Below are positions 1 to 11,196 of a stretch of 64,000 bases of DNA, one piece after another. Every line of letters starts with the position of its first letter. Within the stretch, counting starts at the first letter, position 1. The notes under the pieces are model-generated. The model worked only from the letters and a program-made list of their open reading frames with translations, had not been told where the DNA came from and did no database searches. A program made the position numbers and the translations under genes. Source of the DNA: Ricordea florida (taxonomy: Eukaryota > Cnidaria > Anthozoa > Corallimorpharia > Ricordeidae); NCBI GenBank assembly GCA_949710005.1, contig OX453273.1, forward strand, positions 6,716,206-6,780,205. Reading direction: 5' to 3'.

Positions 1-204
1 TCAAAATGAGAACCTACCTATGAAGAGGCAAGAGTAATTTTCTGGTAAAAGGGCCATAACACTTCTATAAGTTTAGTCAGTCGGTATTTACGGTGTCATG
101 TTCGTTGGAAAGTTGTCAGACATTTGGTAGGGTATACACTTCATGGGTGAATGCCAATAGTGCATATGAGTATCGTAATGCATTGTGGGTATAACACAAA
201 TTGA
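1..204. other. unassigned flank
   Basis: I see no gene, repeat or clear signal here. It is ordinary mixed-composition sequence just outside the minisatellite foldback. Confidence 0.5.
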
Positions 205-3200
205 ATGCATAATCAATCTCTTTTCCCTTACTTCAACTACTTCCCTTGCTTCGCTTACTTGCCTTTCTTAGCGTACTTCACCTACTTGGCTTACTTCACT
301 TACTTGGCGTACTTCACTTACTTGGCGTACTTCACTTACTTGGCTTACTTCACTTACTTGGCGTACTTCACTTACTTGGCGTACTTCACTTACTTGGCTT
401 ACTTGGCCAACTTCACTTACTTTGCTAACTCATTCGGCGTACTTCACTTACTTGGCGTACTTCACTTACTTGGCTTACTTGGTGTACTTCACTTACTTGG
501 CTTACTTCACTTACTTGGCGTACTTCACTTACTTGGCTTACTTCACTTACTTTGATTACTTCACTTACTTGGCTTACCTGGCTTACTTGGCGTACTTCAC
601 TTACTTGGCGTACTTCACTTACTTGGCTTACTTTGCTTACTTGGCGTACTTCACTTACTTGGCTTACTTGGTGTACTTCACTTACTTGGCGTACTTCACT
701 TACTTGGCGTACTTCACTTACTTTGATTACTTCACTTACTTGGCTTACCTGGCTTACTTGGCGTACTTCACTTACTTGGCGTACTTCACTTACTTTGCTT
801 ACTTGGCGTACTTCACTTACTTGGCTTACTTGGTGTACTTCACTTACTTGGCGTACTTCAATTACTTGGCGTACTTCACTTACTTGGCTTACTTGGCGTA
901 CTTCACTTACTTGGCGTACTTCACTTACTTGGCTTACTTTACTTCACTTACTTGGTGTACTTCACTTACTTGGCTTACTTTGCTTACTTGGCGTACTTCA
1001 CTTACTTGGCGTACTTCACTTACTTGGCGTACTTCACTTACTTGGCGTACTTCACTTACTTGGCTTACTTTGCTTACTTGGCGTACTTCATTTACTTGGC
1101 TTACTTTGCTTACTTGGCGTACTTAACTTACTTTGATTACTTCACTTACTTGGCTTACCTGGCTTCCTTGGCGTACTTCACTTACTTGGCTTACTTCACT
1201 TACATTGATTACTTCACTTACTTGGCGTACTTTGCTTACTTGGCATACTTCACTTACTTGGCGTACTTCAGTTACTTGGCGTACTTCACTTACTTGGTGT
1301 ACTTCACTTACATGTCGTACTTCACGTACTTCACTTACTTGGCGTATTTGGCTTACTTGGCCTACTTCACTTACTTTGCTTACTCATTTGGCGTACTTCA
1401 CTTACTTGGCGTACTTCACTTACTTGGCTTACTTCACTTACTTGGCGTACTTCACTTACTTGGCTTACTTGGTGTACTTCACTTACTTGGCTTACTTCAC
1501 TTACTTGGCGTACTTCACTTACTTGGCGTACTTCACTTACTTGGCGTACTTCACTTACTTGGCGTACTTCACTTACATGTCGTACTTCACGTACTTCACT
1601 TACTTGGCGTATTTGGCTTACTTGGCCTTCTTCACTTACTTTGCTTACTCATTTGGCGTACTTCACTTACTTGGCGTACTTCACTTACTTGGCTTACTTG
1701 GCTTACTTGGTGTACTTCACTTACTTGGCGTACTTCACTTACTTGGCTTACTTCACGTACTTCACTTACTTGGCGTATTTGGCTTACTTCACTTACTTTG
1801 CTTACTCATTTGGCGTACTTCACTTACTTGGCGTACTTCACTTACTTGGCTTACTTCACGTACTTCACTTACTTTGCTTACTTGGCGTACTTCACTTACT
1901 TGGCGTACTTCACTTACTTGACGTACTTCACTTACTTGGCGTACTTCACTTGCTTGGCTTACTTCACTTACTTGGCGTATTTCACTTACTTAAAGCTTGG
2001 CGTACTTCACTTACTTTGCTTACTTGGCGTACTTCACTTACTTGGCGTACTTCACTTGCTTGGCTTACTTCACTTACTTGGCGTACTTCACTTACTTGAC
2101 GTACTTCACTTACTTGGCGTACTTCACTTGCTTGGCTTACTTCACTTACTTGGCGTATTTCACTTACTTAAAGCTTGGCGTACTTCACTTACTTTGCTTA
2201 CTTGGCGTACTTCACTTACTTGACGTACTTCACTTACTTGGCGTACTTCACTTACTTGACGTACTTCACTTACTTGGCGTACTTCACTTACTTGGCGTAC
2301 TTCACTTACTTGGCGTACTTCACTTACTTGGCTTACTTCACTTACTTTGCTTACTTGGTGTACTTCACTTACCTGACGTACTTCACTAACTTGGCGTACT
2401 TCACTTACTTGACGTACTTCACTTACTTGGCGTACTTCACTTACTTGACGTACTTCACTTACTTTGCTTACTTTGCGTACTTCACTTACTTGACGTACTT
2501 CACTTACTTGGCGTACTTCACTTACTTGGCTTACTTGGTGTACTTCATTTACTTGGCGTATACTTCACTTTCTTGGTGTACTTTCACTTACTTGGGGTAC
2601 TTCACTTACTTGGCGTACCTTACTTACTTGGCGTACTTAACTTACTTGGCGTACTTCACTTACTTGGCTTACTTGGCGTACTTCAGTTACTTGGCGTACT
2701 TCACTTACTTGGCGTACTTCACTTACTTGGCGTACTTCGCTTACTTGGCGTACTTCACTTACTTGGCGTACTTCACGTACTTCACTTACTTGGCGTATTT
2801 GGCTTATTTGGCGTACTTCACTTACTTGGCGTACCTCACTTACTTGGCGTACTTAACTTACTTGGCGTACTTCACTTACTTGGCTTACTTGGCGTACTTC
2901 AGTTACTTGGCGTATTTGGCTTATTTGGCGTACTTCACTTACTTGGCGTACCTCACTTACTTGGCGTACTTAACTTACTTGGCGTACTTCACTTACTTGG
3001 CTTACGTGGCGTACTTCACTTACTTGACGTACTTCACTTACTTTGCTTACTTTGCGTACTTCACTTACTTGACGTACTTCACTTACTTGGCGTACTTCAC
3101 TTACTTGGCTTACTTGGTGTACTTCATTTACTTGGCGTATACTTCACTTTCTTGGTGTACTTTCACTTACTTGGGGTACTTCACTTACTTGGCGTACCTC

Positions 3201-4425
3201 ACTTACTTGGCGTACTTCACTTACTTGGCGTACTTCACTTACTTGGCTTACTTGGCGTACTTCAGTTACTTGGCGTACTTCACTTACTTGGCGTACTTCA
3301 CTTACTTGGCGTACTTCGCTTACTTGGCGTACTTCACTTACTTGGCGTACTTCACGTACTTCACTTACTTGGCGTATTTGGCTTATTTGGCGTACTTCAC
3401 TTACTTGGCGTACCTCACTTACTTGGCGTACTTAACTTACTTGGCGTACTTCACTTACTTGTCGTACTTCACGTACTTCACTTACTTGGCTTACTTGGCG
3501 TACTTGGCGTACTTCACTTACTTCACTTACTTGGCGTACTTCACTTACTTGGCGTACTTCACTTACTTGTCGTACTTCACTTACTTCACTTACTTGGCTT
3601 ACTTGGCGTACTTGGCGTACTTCACTTAGTTCACTTACTTGGCGTACTTCACTTACTTGGCGTACTTCACTTACTTGTCGTACTTCACTTACTTCACTTA
3701 CTTGGCTTACTTGGCGTACTTGGTGTACTTCACTTACTTCACTTACCTGGCGTACTTCACTTACTTGGCGTACCTCACTTACTTGTCGTACTTCACTTAC
3801 TTCACTTACTTGGCTTACTTGGCGTACTTGGCGTACTTCACTTACTTCACTTACTTGGCGTACTTCACTTACTTGGCGTACTTCACTTACTTGTCGTACT
3901 TCACTTACTTCACTTACTTGGCTTACTTGGCGTACTTGGCGTACTTCACTTACTTCACTTACTTGGCGTACTTTACTTACTTGGCGTACCTCACTTACTT
4001 GTCGTACTTCACTTACTTCACTTACTTGGCGTACTTGGCTTACTTGGCGTACTTCACTTACTTGGCGTACTTCACTTACTTGGCGTACATCGCTTACTTG
4101 GCGTACTTCACTTAACTTGCGTACTTCACTTACTTGGCGTACTTCACTTACTTGTCGTACTTCACGTACTTCACTTACTTGGCTTACTTGGCGTACTTGG
4201 CGTACTTCACTTACTTTGCTTACTTGGCGTACTTCACTTACTTGGTGTACTTCACTTACTTTGCGTACTTCGCTTACTTGGCTTACTTGTCGTACTTCAC
4301 TTACTTCACTTACTTGGCTTACTTGGCGTACTTCGCTTACTTGGCTTACTTGTACTTCACTTACTTCACTTACTTGGCTTACTTGGCGTACTTCACTTAC
4401 TTTTCTTGCTTTGCTCAGTTACTTG
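205..4425 (+). repeat. 9-bp/18-bp minisatellite array, left arm
   Basis: The base unit is 9 bp (TACTT followed by CACT, GGCG, GGCT or TGCT), most often paired as an 18-bp unit TTCACTTACTTGGCGTAC. Larger periods ride on it. A 108-bp unit marked by GTCGTAC recurs at 3461, 3569, 3677, 3785, 3893 and 4001. A block with TATACTTCACTTTC recurs about 579 bp apart (2541 and 3120). TTTGATTAC markers recur 171 bp apart (551 and 722). All three forward frames are open for long stretches because the unit contains no stop codon. The resulting Tyr/Phe/Leu-, Leu/His/Gly- or Thr/Ser/Trp-rich translations are repeat artefacts. Confidence 0.95.
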
Positions 4426-4829
4426 GCTACAAAAGTCATAAAAGAGTTGCTTTTTATTTAAAGAGTTGCTAAAAGAGGTTTCTAAAATTTCTAAATGAAG
4501 AAAATTTACGCGATCACACAAAGAAACGACAGCGACAGTGACAAATAAGCAGAAATATTGTAAACGATTTGCTATTTAAACTGTTAGAAAGTAGTACGCA
4601 AAATGAAAAGTTACTGTCTCAAAACTTTGGGACAAAAAAAATGGAAATTAACGTCGCGGTAATTAACGCTCCACTTAATTACGAGCGCAGAAATAAACGC
4701 CAACAAAAATTAACGCGACTTAAATTAACGCGCATTTTCCAAATTCCCTTTAATTTCATGAAGCGTTAATTTCCTATAAGAAGGTAGATTCCTTTTTTTA
4801 GATTTTTTAAGTACGGAACCTTATAGGTG

Positions 4830-4957
4830 CCATCCGACATCCGACTTGTTCAAATCCGACATCGACTTTAAAAATCCGACATCCGAGTTCTTAAAATCCA
4901 ACATCCGACTTGTTAAAATCCGACATCCGACATCCGACATCCGACATCCGACATTAT
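4830..4957. repeat. ATCCGAC heptamer array, left copy
   Basis: Repeats of ATCCGAC are partly spaced by TTGTTAAA- or TTTAAAA-type linkers and end in a run of five perfect heptamers at 4918-4953. The reverse complement of the same pattern lies at 5946-6165. Confidence 0.85.
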
Positions 4958-5949
4958 TGGCTCAGGTCAGCGGGAGACGTCCAAAAAAAGATGGCAGCGA
5001 ACACGGATAGTTCTTCACTCCTGCTTTGATCGTTAGGAGTCATTTGCGGCCCGCAAAGCGCGTGTTTTCAAGAGGGCGGTTTTCAATTTGGCCGCGTATC
5101 TTGATAATAATGCGTATTACCAGAGTATATTCCGAAGTTAAGAGGCGTCCAGCGAAATCGTATCCTTTTATAAGCTTACTGATCTCAGTATACACCTTAT
5201 TCCAAAATGGCCGAAAATATACTATTCTATATAATATATTATTCTATATGTTGAATTGGCCCTCATTGCCTCGTTTTAAGCCAAAGATTCTTTTAAATTC
5301 TGCAGTTGCGATCGAGGCAATGAGGGCCAATTAACATGAAGACAAAACGTCGGAATATACTCTGGTAATACGCATTATTATCAAGATACGCGGGCAAATT
5401 AAAAACCGCCTTGTTGAAAACACGCGCTTTGCGGGCCGCAAATGACTCCTAGCGGGCCGTTAATGCATTAACGGCCCTGCAGCTGAGTCCATTGCCTGTG
5501 AACGGGAAGACTATTATTTTTTTAAATATAAACTGTTTTTTGCTAATCATTGTTACCAATCTTTTTGAAACTAGATTATATTTAGCATTTTATTGTAAAC
5601 AAAAAGGAATTTTATTTGGCTCTTGTTTAGCTGATCGTATTGTAGCAACAACTTTCCATACCATAGTTTCATGCTACATCTCTGTTAAACATTTTTTTCT
5701 TATTAAATGAATTTGTACAATTTGGCCTTGTGTATTGATAATAATGATAATCACATGACTTTTGTCGGTCATATAGTTTATTTGTGGCCCGAGTAGCATC
5801 ATTTGCGCCCGAGCGCGAAGCGCAAGGGCGCAAATGATGCTACTCGGGTCACAAATAAACTATATGCCCTCCAAAAGTCATGTGATTGTCCTATTCGTGT
5901 TCGCTGCCATCTTTTTTTGGACGTTTCCCGCTGACCTGAGCCAATAATG
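4952..5949. repeat. nested palindromic core of the foldback
   Basis: Several inverted pairs are stacked. 4952-5005 pairs with 5896-5949 (shared TCAGCGGGAGACGTCC-like sequence with a CCAAAAAAAGATGGCAGCG stretch). 5034-5136 pairs with 5350-5451 (GCGGCCCGCAAAGCGCGTG and a TATCTTGATAATAATGCG block). Inside that, 5254-5273 pairs perfectly with 5313-5332. A separate hairpin follows at 5751-5885. The order suggests at least two independent palindromic units nested in a larger one. Confidence 0.85.
5751..5885. repeat. near-perfect 135-bp hairpin
   Basis: Arms 5751-5810 and 5826-5885 are reverse complements apart from a few bases. They include GAGTAGCATCATTTGCGCCC on the left and its complement on the right. 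The short loop (GAGCGCGAAGCGCAA) is itself partly self-complementary. Confidence 0.9.
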
Positions 5950-6165
5950 TCGGATGTCAGATGTCGGATTTTACCAAGTCGTATGTCGGATGTCGGATGT
6001 CGGTTGTCGGATGTCGGATTTTAACAAGTCGGATGTCGGATTTTAACAAGTCGGATGTTGGATTTTAAGAACTCGGATGTCGGATTTTTAAAGTCGATGT
6101 CGGATTTGAACAAGTCGGATGTCGGATGTCGGATTTTTAAAGTCGGATGTCGGATGGCACCTATA
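5946..6165. repeat. GTCGGAT heptamer array, right copy
   Basis: This is the reverse complement of the heptamer array at 4830-4957, with similar AACAAG-type linkers. It is longer than the left copy, so the two arms have drifted in repeat number. Confidence 0.85.
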
Positions 6166-6239
6166 AGGTTCCGTATTTAAGGGTAACTTTTGAGCAACTC
6201 TTTAAATAAAAAGCAACTTTTTATGACTTTTGTAGCCAA

Positions 6240-6890
6240 GTAACTGAGCAAAGCAAGCAAAGTAAGTGAAGTACGCCAAGTAAGTGAAGTACGCCAAGTA
6301 AGTGAAGTACGCCAAGTAAGTGAAGTATACCAAGTAAGTGAAGTACGCCAAGTAAGTGAAGTACACCAAGTAAGTGAAGTACGCCAAGTAAGTGAAGTAA
6401 GCCAAGTAAGTGAAGTACGCCAAGTAAGCAAAGTAAGCCAAGTAAGTGAAGTACGCCAAGTAAGTGAAGTACGCCAAGTAAGCAAAGTAAGTGAAGTACG
6501 CCAAGTAAGCAACGTAAGTGAAGTAAGTGAATTACGCGAAGTAAGCCAAGTAAGTGAAGTACGTCAAGTAAGTGAAGTATTCCAAGTAAGCCAAGTAAGT
6601 GAAGTAATCAAAGTAAGTGAAGTAAGCCAAGTAAGTGAAGTACGCCTAGTAAGTGAAGTAAGCCAAGTAAGCCAAGTAAGTGAAGTACGCCAAGTAAGTG
6701 AATTACGTCAAGTATAAGTGAAGTACGACAAGTAAGCCAAGCAAGTGAAGTACGCCAAGTAAGTGAAGTACGCCAAGTAAGCCAAGTTAGTGAAGTAAGC
6801 CAAGTATAAGTGAAGTAAGTGAATTACGCCAAGTAAGTGAAGTAAGCCAAGTAAGCCAAGTAAGTGAAGTACGCCAAGTAGTAAGGGAAA
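6240..6890 (-). repeat. minisatellite array, right arm
   Basis: Repeats of AAGTAAGTGAAGTACGCC are the exact inverse of the left array, with the same GGC/TGC-type variants. It stops at GTAAGGGAAAAGGG. Confidence 0.93.
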
Positions 6891-6997
6891 AGGGAATTAA
6901 TTAAACTCAACCCGACTAAATTCAAGTCAAACTACAAAAACAAGGACGGCTGGTTAATGAAGTAACCTGTTAGAGTCCAAAAAACGCTAAATCAGTC

Positions 6998-7047
6998 GGG
7001 TCTTCGTTTTGTAGAAAAGGCCAGGTCAAACTACAAAACGAAGACCC
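6998..7047. repeat. short perfect hairpin
   Basis: GGGTCTTCGTTTTGTAG at 6998-7014 is followed 16 bp later by its exact reverse complement at 7031-7047. A third, single-arm GGGTCTTCG lies near 7091. Confidence 0.8.
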
Positions 7048-7317
7048 TCAATAAAACGCTTTAACGTAGGCCGAAAAACACGAAAAGGATGGGGTCTTCG
7101 GTTTGTTAACAAAAACATCATGCTACCATGCACACTCTCATTACCCAGTCTCTAGCCTGCAAGTACTGTAGGCTCTAACTTTGAAAATGGCGCGCGGTCA
7201 AAATATCCTCTTCCGTTGATTTCACTGATATCAAATATCAAAGATATATTAAATCAGGAAGTCGTGCTTTCAAATTATAGACGCATGATCAAAAAATCTG
7301 GAATTTACGATATGAGA

Positions 7318-7415
7318 TCATAAACGCATGATTTGAAATCATGATTTATTATACGAAATCATAAACGCATGATTTGAAATCATGATTTATTATACGAAAT
7401 CATAAACGCATGATT
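7318..7415. repeat. 41-bp tandem repeat, about 2.4 copies
   Basis: The unit starts ATAAACGCATGATTTGAAAT and ends in a CATGATTTATTATACGAAATC-type stretch. It contains the internal palindrome AAATCATGATTT. A degenerate copy lies just upstream (about 7263-7317). Confidence 0.85.
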
Positions 7416-8147
7416 TGAGGTTTGCATCACCACTTCCCCGATGTGGATACCATTTACTGTAACTTGGTTTTCCTAGGCCTACACACGCTGCTTGTGAAAA
7501 CTAAACTCATGTTAACAACTCTTCAAACAAAAGAACAATACTACATTCAAGCTCTGTTCGCTGCGTTTTTAAGAGTGACAGAAGCTTCTGCAAGTGGCCA
7601 ATACTGCATGCTAAACTTCAGTTGACCAACGGTTCACGATGTTCCAACTTTTAACTCTTTAACTACAAATTTCACCTGTAGTTAACTTAATTTCAATCAG
7701 TGTTTAAAAAGAAACGCGAACTCATCCAGAATGGCGCCGAGCAATGCCTACTATGAACGATAAAACGAAACTGAACTGGTCTCTTAATCGCCCTTAGGAT
7801 GTTGGTCATTCAGAGGAGTCGAAATCAGGCGGAAGGAGAACCATATCTGCGAGTATATTTGGACCCGGGGAAGAAAATAAGTGTGTTTTAATTTTCTAGG
7901 ACATCGGAAGGCAAATTGAAACCAATTGGAGCGAAGCGGGGTAGCCTACAGTCTTTTTTGGGAAGTATTCGTCTTTTTAGGTTTTCCGCAATCCTAATAG
8001 TGACATCTTCCAGGCAACGAAAAATGGTTTTGTCTTCGTCTTGCCCAAACTATTTTATCGCAAATCCAAGAAAAAAATACGTTTCTTTTTCACGTCTCAT
8101 CAGAAATTCACAAATCACTGAGTGAATTCTTGAAAAGAAAGAAACAG
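7416..8147. other. no gene seen
   Basis: Only short open frames occur here, with no recognisable protein. I see no RNA gene or repeat of note. Confidence 0.4.
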
Positions 8148-8345
8148 CAGGGTCGTAACGAGGTATATGGGATCAGGGATCAAAGGCCTGCAAAGGGGTG
8201 GGATCAGGGATCACAGCCCGGGATCTGGGATCACAGCCCGTGGGATCAGGGATCAGAATTCTGATCGCTTTTGGGATCAGGGATCAAAATTCTGGTAAAA
8301 AAAAATGGGATCAGCTACGAAAAAATATACCTCGTTACGACCCTG
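8148..8345. mobile_element. 198-bp inverted-repeat element (MITE-like)
   Basis: The left end CAGGGTCGTAACGAGGTATA and the right end are exact 21-bp inverted copies (8148-8168 and 8325-8345). They are flanked by a direct AAACAG duplication (8142-8147 and 8346-8351). The interior is made of GGGATCAGGGATC repeats. There is no coding capacity. CAGGG ends recall hAT-type elements, but the visible duplication is 6 bp rather than 8, so the superfamily is open. Confidence 0.8.
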
Positions 8346-8587
8346 AAACAGCGCTCACTTTGAGCATGGTCTTCTGGGTACTCCTGCTTTGGCAAATGAT
8401 CGGAAACCGGGGACGCATACCACAAAGGCGACCAAAAATCCTGAAATTTTGATTGGAATTCAAATGGTTTTCGGTTCTGTCGGATCGGAATATTTGGAAC
8501 CACCTTTGAGATGGTCCCAGGTGAGTAGTCGGTCGTGCGCGATTGAACCGATGGCGCGTTCTACTAGGTCATTTGCAGAGATTTACT

Positions 8588-9832
8588 AATGTGCGAGCCA
8601 GGGAGTCATGCGAGTCACTGCGAGCCATGGTTTAAACATGCGAAATTGTTGCTGCGGAACGAGCGCAGCGAGCGAGCAGCAAAATATAATCAGGATTTAA
8701 GAGAGATATATAAGGTTGGACGAATTCTCGAATTCATCACTTTTTACCAGAATGCAGTGCGCCTGAAAAGCACGAGGATGTCACCGTCGCACCGGTGTCC
8801 TTGTTCGCGTGGATTTCAGTGAAAGTTTGTAAATCTGGACGAATATTAATTGTGACATCTTAATTTAAAACTTAGTGTGTCATTTCGTAGCAGTCTCGCC
8901 TTCTTAGTCGAATTCATGAAGAGAAATTGTGGGTACTAAAGCCTGCAGAATAATTAAAACAAACCAGAACCATGGAACACGCTCTTATCTGCTGCTATCA
9001 TTTATCCAAACATAAATTTAAGCTTAAGTTTCAGCATTTTCACACATCGCGATGGACGCGTCCTCGACACGTGCAGTCAGTTCACATTCTAGAGACATTT
9101 AATGCGTACCGGTTCAGAATTTATAAGTCAGCTTTTTGCTCCTATAATTTCCACATCTTTCGATTTTCGGGATTTGGTAAAGGGGAGATTGATGTGTATC
9201 GTTTCATGTCCAAACATAAGTCAGCTTTTTGCTCCAACAATATTTCCACATCTTTCGATTGTCCCAATCTGGGAAAGGAGAGGTTGATATGTATCGTTTT
9301 ATATCCAAACATAGTCACACCTCGCCACCGATGCGTCACCATGTATGAAGTTGATACACACCAAAACAGATTTTCAGTTACATAATCGTTCTTTATTTTT
9401 TCCTGCAGACAATGATGTAACCCTCAATGACTTCATTACGCCATAATAGTTAACCGTAATAATGAACAGAAAGGAATTTTGTGCGTTCGAGAGGAAGCAT
9501 TTTGCCTATGATTTGGGAAATTATGAAAACTAAGACCCTTGAAAACTAATACCTATAGACCGGTTAGCGTCTTAGCATAAAGTCAATGACTGAAAATAAA
9601 AATATAAGATAACACAACACTACCGGTTTTTACGCATTCTCTACAGTGGGAGACGTTCTTTGTTATTTATTCCAACCTCTTCGTTGTCTTCACGCATCTG
9701 GTTAACATATACTGTACCCCGATTTTTCCGACCCTTGAGTTTTTGAACTCCCTCTTTTTGAAGCAAATTTTTGTTACCATGACTCGCATGGCTCACACCC
9801 TGGCTCGCATGACTCGCTGGCTCGCACATCAG
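8588..9832. mobile_element. candidate element bounded by GTGCGAGCC inverted repeats
   Basis: ATGTGCGAGCCAG plus GAGTCATGCGAG at 8588-8615 recurs inverted at 9776-9832 (CTCGCATGACTCGCTGGCTC then GCACAT). The arms are imperfect and about 50-65 bp long. The interior has no recognisable gene. It could be a degenerate non-autonomous transposon; boundaries are uncertain. Confidence 0.5.
9123..9308. repeat. 93-bp tandem duplication (2 copies)
   Basis: ATAAGTCAGCTTTTTGCTCC begins copies at 9123 and 9216. Each continues through TTTCCACATCTTTCGATT and ends near TCCAAACATA. The 93-bp period is a multiple of three, so one forward frame stays open across both copies; no known protein is recognised. Confidence 0.85.
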
Positions 9833-10006
9833 GCAGACTCTCATTAGAAAGCAATTCTGTTTTGTTTTGCATTTCTCCTTGTTACTCGGGTAGGCCGAGT
9901 CTAGGTTTCGGTTTCCTATCTATCAGTCTATCTATCGTCGTGTCACGATTTTATATGCTGACGTAATGCATGCAATCGAGACATTCACGAAAACGAGGCC
10001 ACTAAC

Positions 10007-10806
10007 GAGCGGCCGTCTGTAAATATCGAGAATTCGCCGTCAAAACTGAAATTTCGAATTCCTTTATATTTGGTCAGAAAAACCCCTTTGGTAAAACATT
10101 TATGAAAATTATAATCAAAGTTTCCAAAGAGTTTCCTTTTTGGAGAAACTGGGCAAAAAGTGAAATGCCGTGTCAACGTCACAGCCGACATCAAAAATTC
10201 GTGCGAATTAGCACTTTTTCAAATCACTTGGAACTAAAAACGGGTCAACTTAACGCGATAATCTTTTGCAGGTGAGTGAGGTATCACCAGATCAACCCGA
10301 AAATGTAAAACTATTTGAAAATACTGATTTTGCACACATCGGGTTTAAAGCGCCGAGATTCCTAGTCTTAGTGCATAGGAAAACGCTGAAAATTAAGGAA
10401 ACTTTAAAAGTAAAAGTCGCATACTGGTACATCGAAATTCGTAACAAAATTTACATCAGAGGAAAGCTCTATTGCTGTACTTTAACATATAAAAAATCTG
10501 GCTTGGGCAATTCAAAGGCCACCGCTTGAGAGAGGTAAACGCATTGTGAATTTTCATGTGTTACGTAAAAGGAATTGTAACTGTCACGCAAGCACAAGAA
10601 AGCACATTTTTAGATACGTTTTATAAAATCTTAGTTGTGGATGTAGAAAACCCTTTCTCAAATGCGAAATTTGAGGCTTAATGAATCTCTTATATATTTT
10701 TATCCATTGTAGCTGAAAATTCCAGGTAAAGCAACTACTAAATTCGTAACCGGAATTGAAAGGTCAAAATCCATGTCAAACGTAAACAACACGAAAGTAA
10801 CACTGA
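10007..10806 (+). repeat. left terminal inverted repeat
   Basis: This pairs with 14028-14806. It contains two divergent short open frames (10194-9985 minus, 10266-10529 plus). Both recur in the right arm with only a handful of residue changes. They may be arm-encoded peptides or simply open because the arms are near-identical copies. Confidence 0.85.
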
Positions 10807-10852
10807 ATACAACTCAATTGAAATTTTCCTGAAGGTGCGTTGCTTTAACATA

Positions 10853-10980
10853 ATTCGGATTTGGATTTGTGATCCGAGATAACACGGATCATGAAGCATC
10901 AAAGGAACCGATTTATCCAATCTGGGCAAGGAATCATTGGTTTCTTTGATGAGCCACGATCCGTCTGATCTCGGATCAAC
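10853..10980. repeat. imperfect hairpin
   Basis: GTGATCCGAGATAACACGGATCATGAAGC-like sequence at about 10873-10905 pairs with the block at 10931-10980 (TTTGATGAGCCACGATCCG, GATCTCGGATCAAC). Its function is unknown. Confidence 0.5.
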
Positions 10981-11184
10981 GCCGTCGCGATGTTATGGTC
11001 TTCGTTGGCGGTGCAATAAAAGGCACTGTGGTGTTCCGCCCGGAATGGCTGTACACAAGTCTAAGACAGTAAAGGGCGATAAAAGTATCGACTTTCCTCA
11101 GTCAGCACTGATATCTCAGACATCTGGCACTCTTGTTTCCATTGGAAGTCGCAAGTACAAAGTATAGCGTTGTTTTTCAGGGGT

Positions 11185-11196
11185 GGGGGGGGGGGG
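11185..11196. repeat. G12 homopolymer
   Basis: An uninterrupted run of 12 G, part of a GGGGTG-rich tract. It could form unusual structure or be assembly-sensitive. Confidence 0.9.

Larger units (their letters stand above)
217..6897. mobile_element. giant foldback element with minisatellite arms
   Basis: The left side is a long array of 9-mers of the type TACTTCACT / TACTTGGCG. The right side (6240-6890) is the reverse complement of the same array. The inner borders match as inverted copies: 4404-4470 against 6188-6255, both with a TTTAAATAAAAAGCAAC-like stretch. Further in, heptamer arrays and unique blocks also pair. The outermost ends carry a matching CCCTTAC / GTAAGGG pair near 224-232 and 6884-6890, next to CTTTTCCC / GGGAAAAG. 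The arms are very unequal (about 4.2 kb against 0.65 kb), so the left array has expanded or the right has contracted. No transposase is visible inside. This fits a foldback (FB-type) element, but no target-site duplication was found, so a local inverted duplication is also possible. Confidence 0.7.

Noticed and set aside
205-4425. CRISPR array
   Set aside because: The repeats are contiguous with no unique spacers, and the genome is clearly animal.
205-4441. Long forward open frames (up to 622 codons) in the first 4.4 kb
   Set aside because: They are translations of a 9-bp satellite that has no stop codon in any forward frame; three frames overlap and no domain is present.
6177-6512. Minus-strand open frames at the right satellite arm
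   Set aside because: Same satellite read in inverse; artefact.
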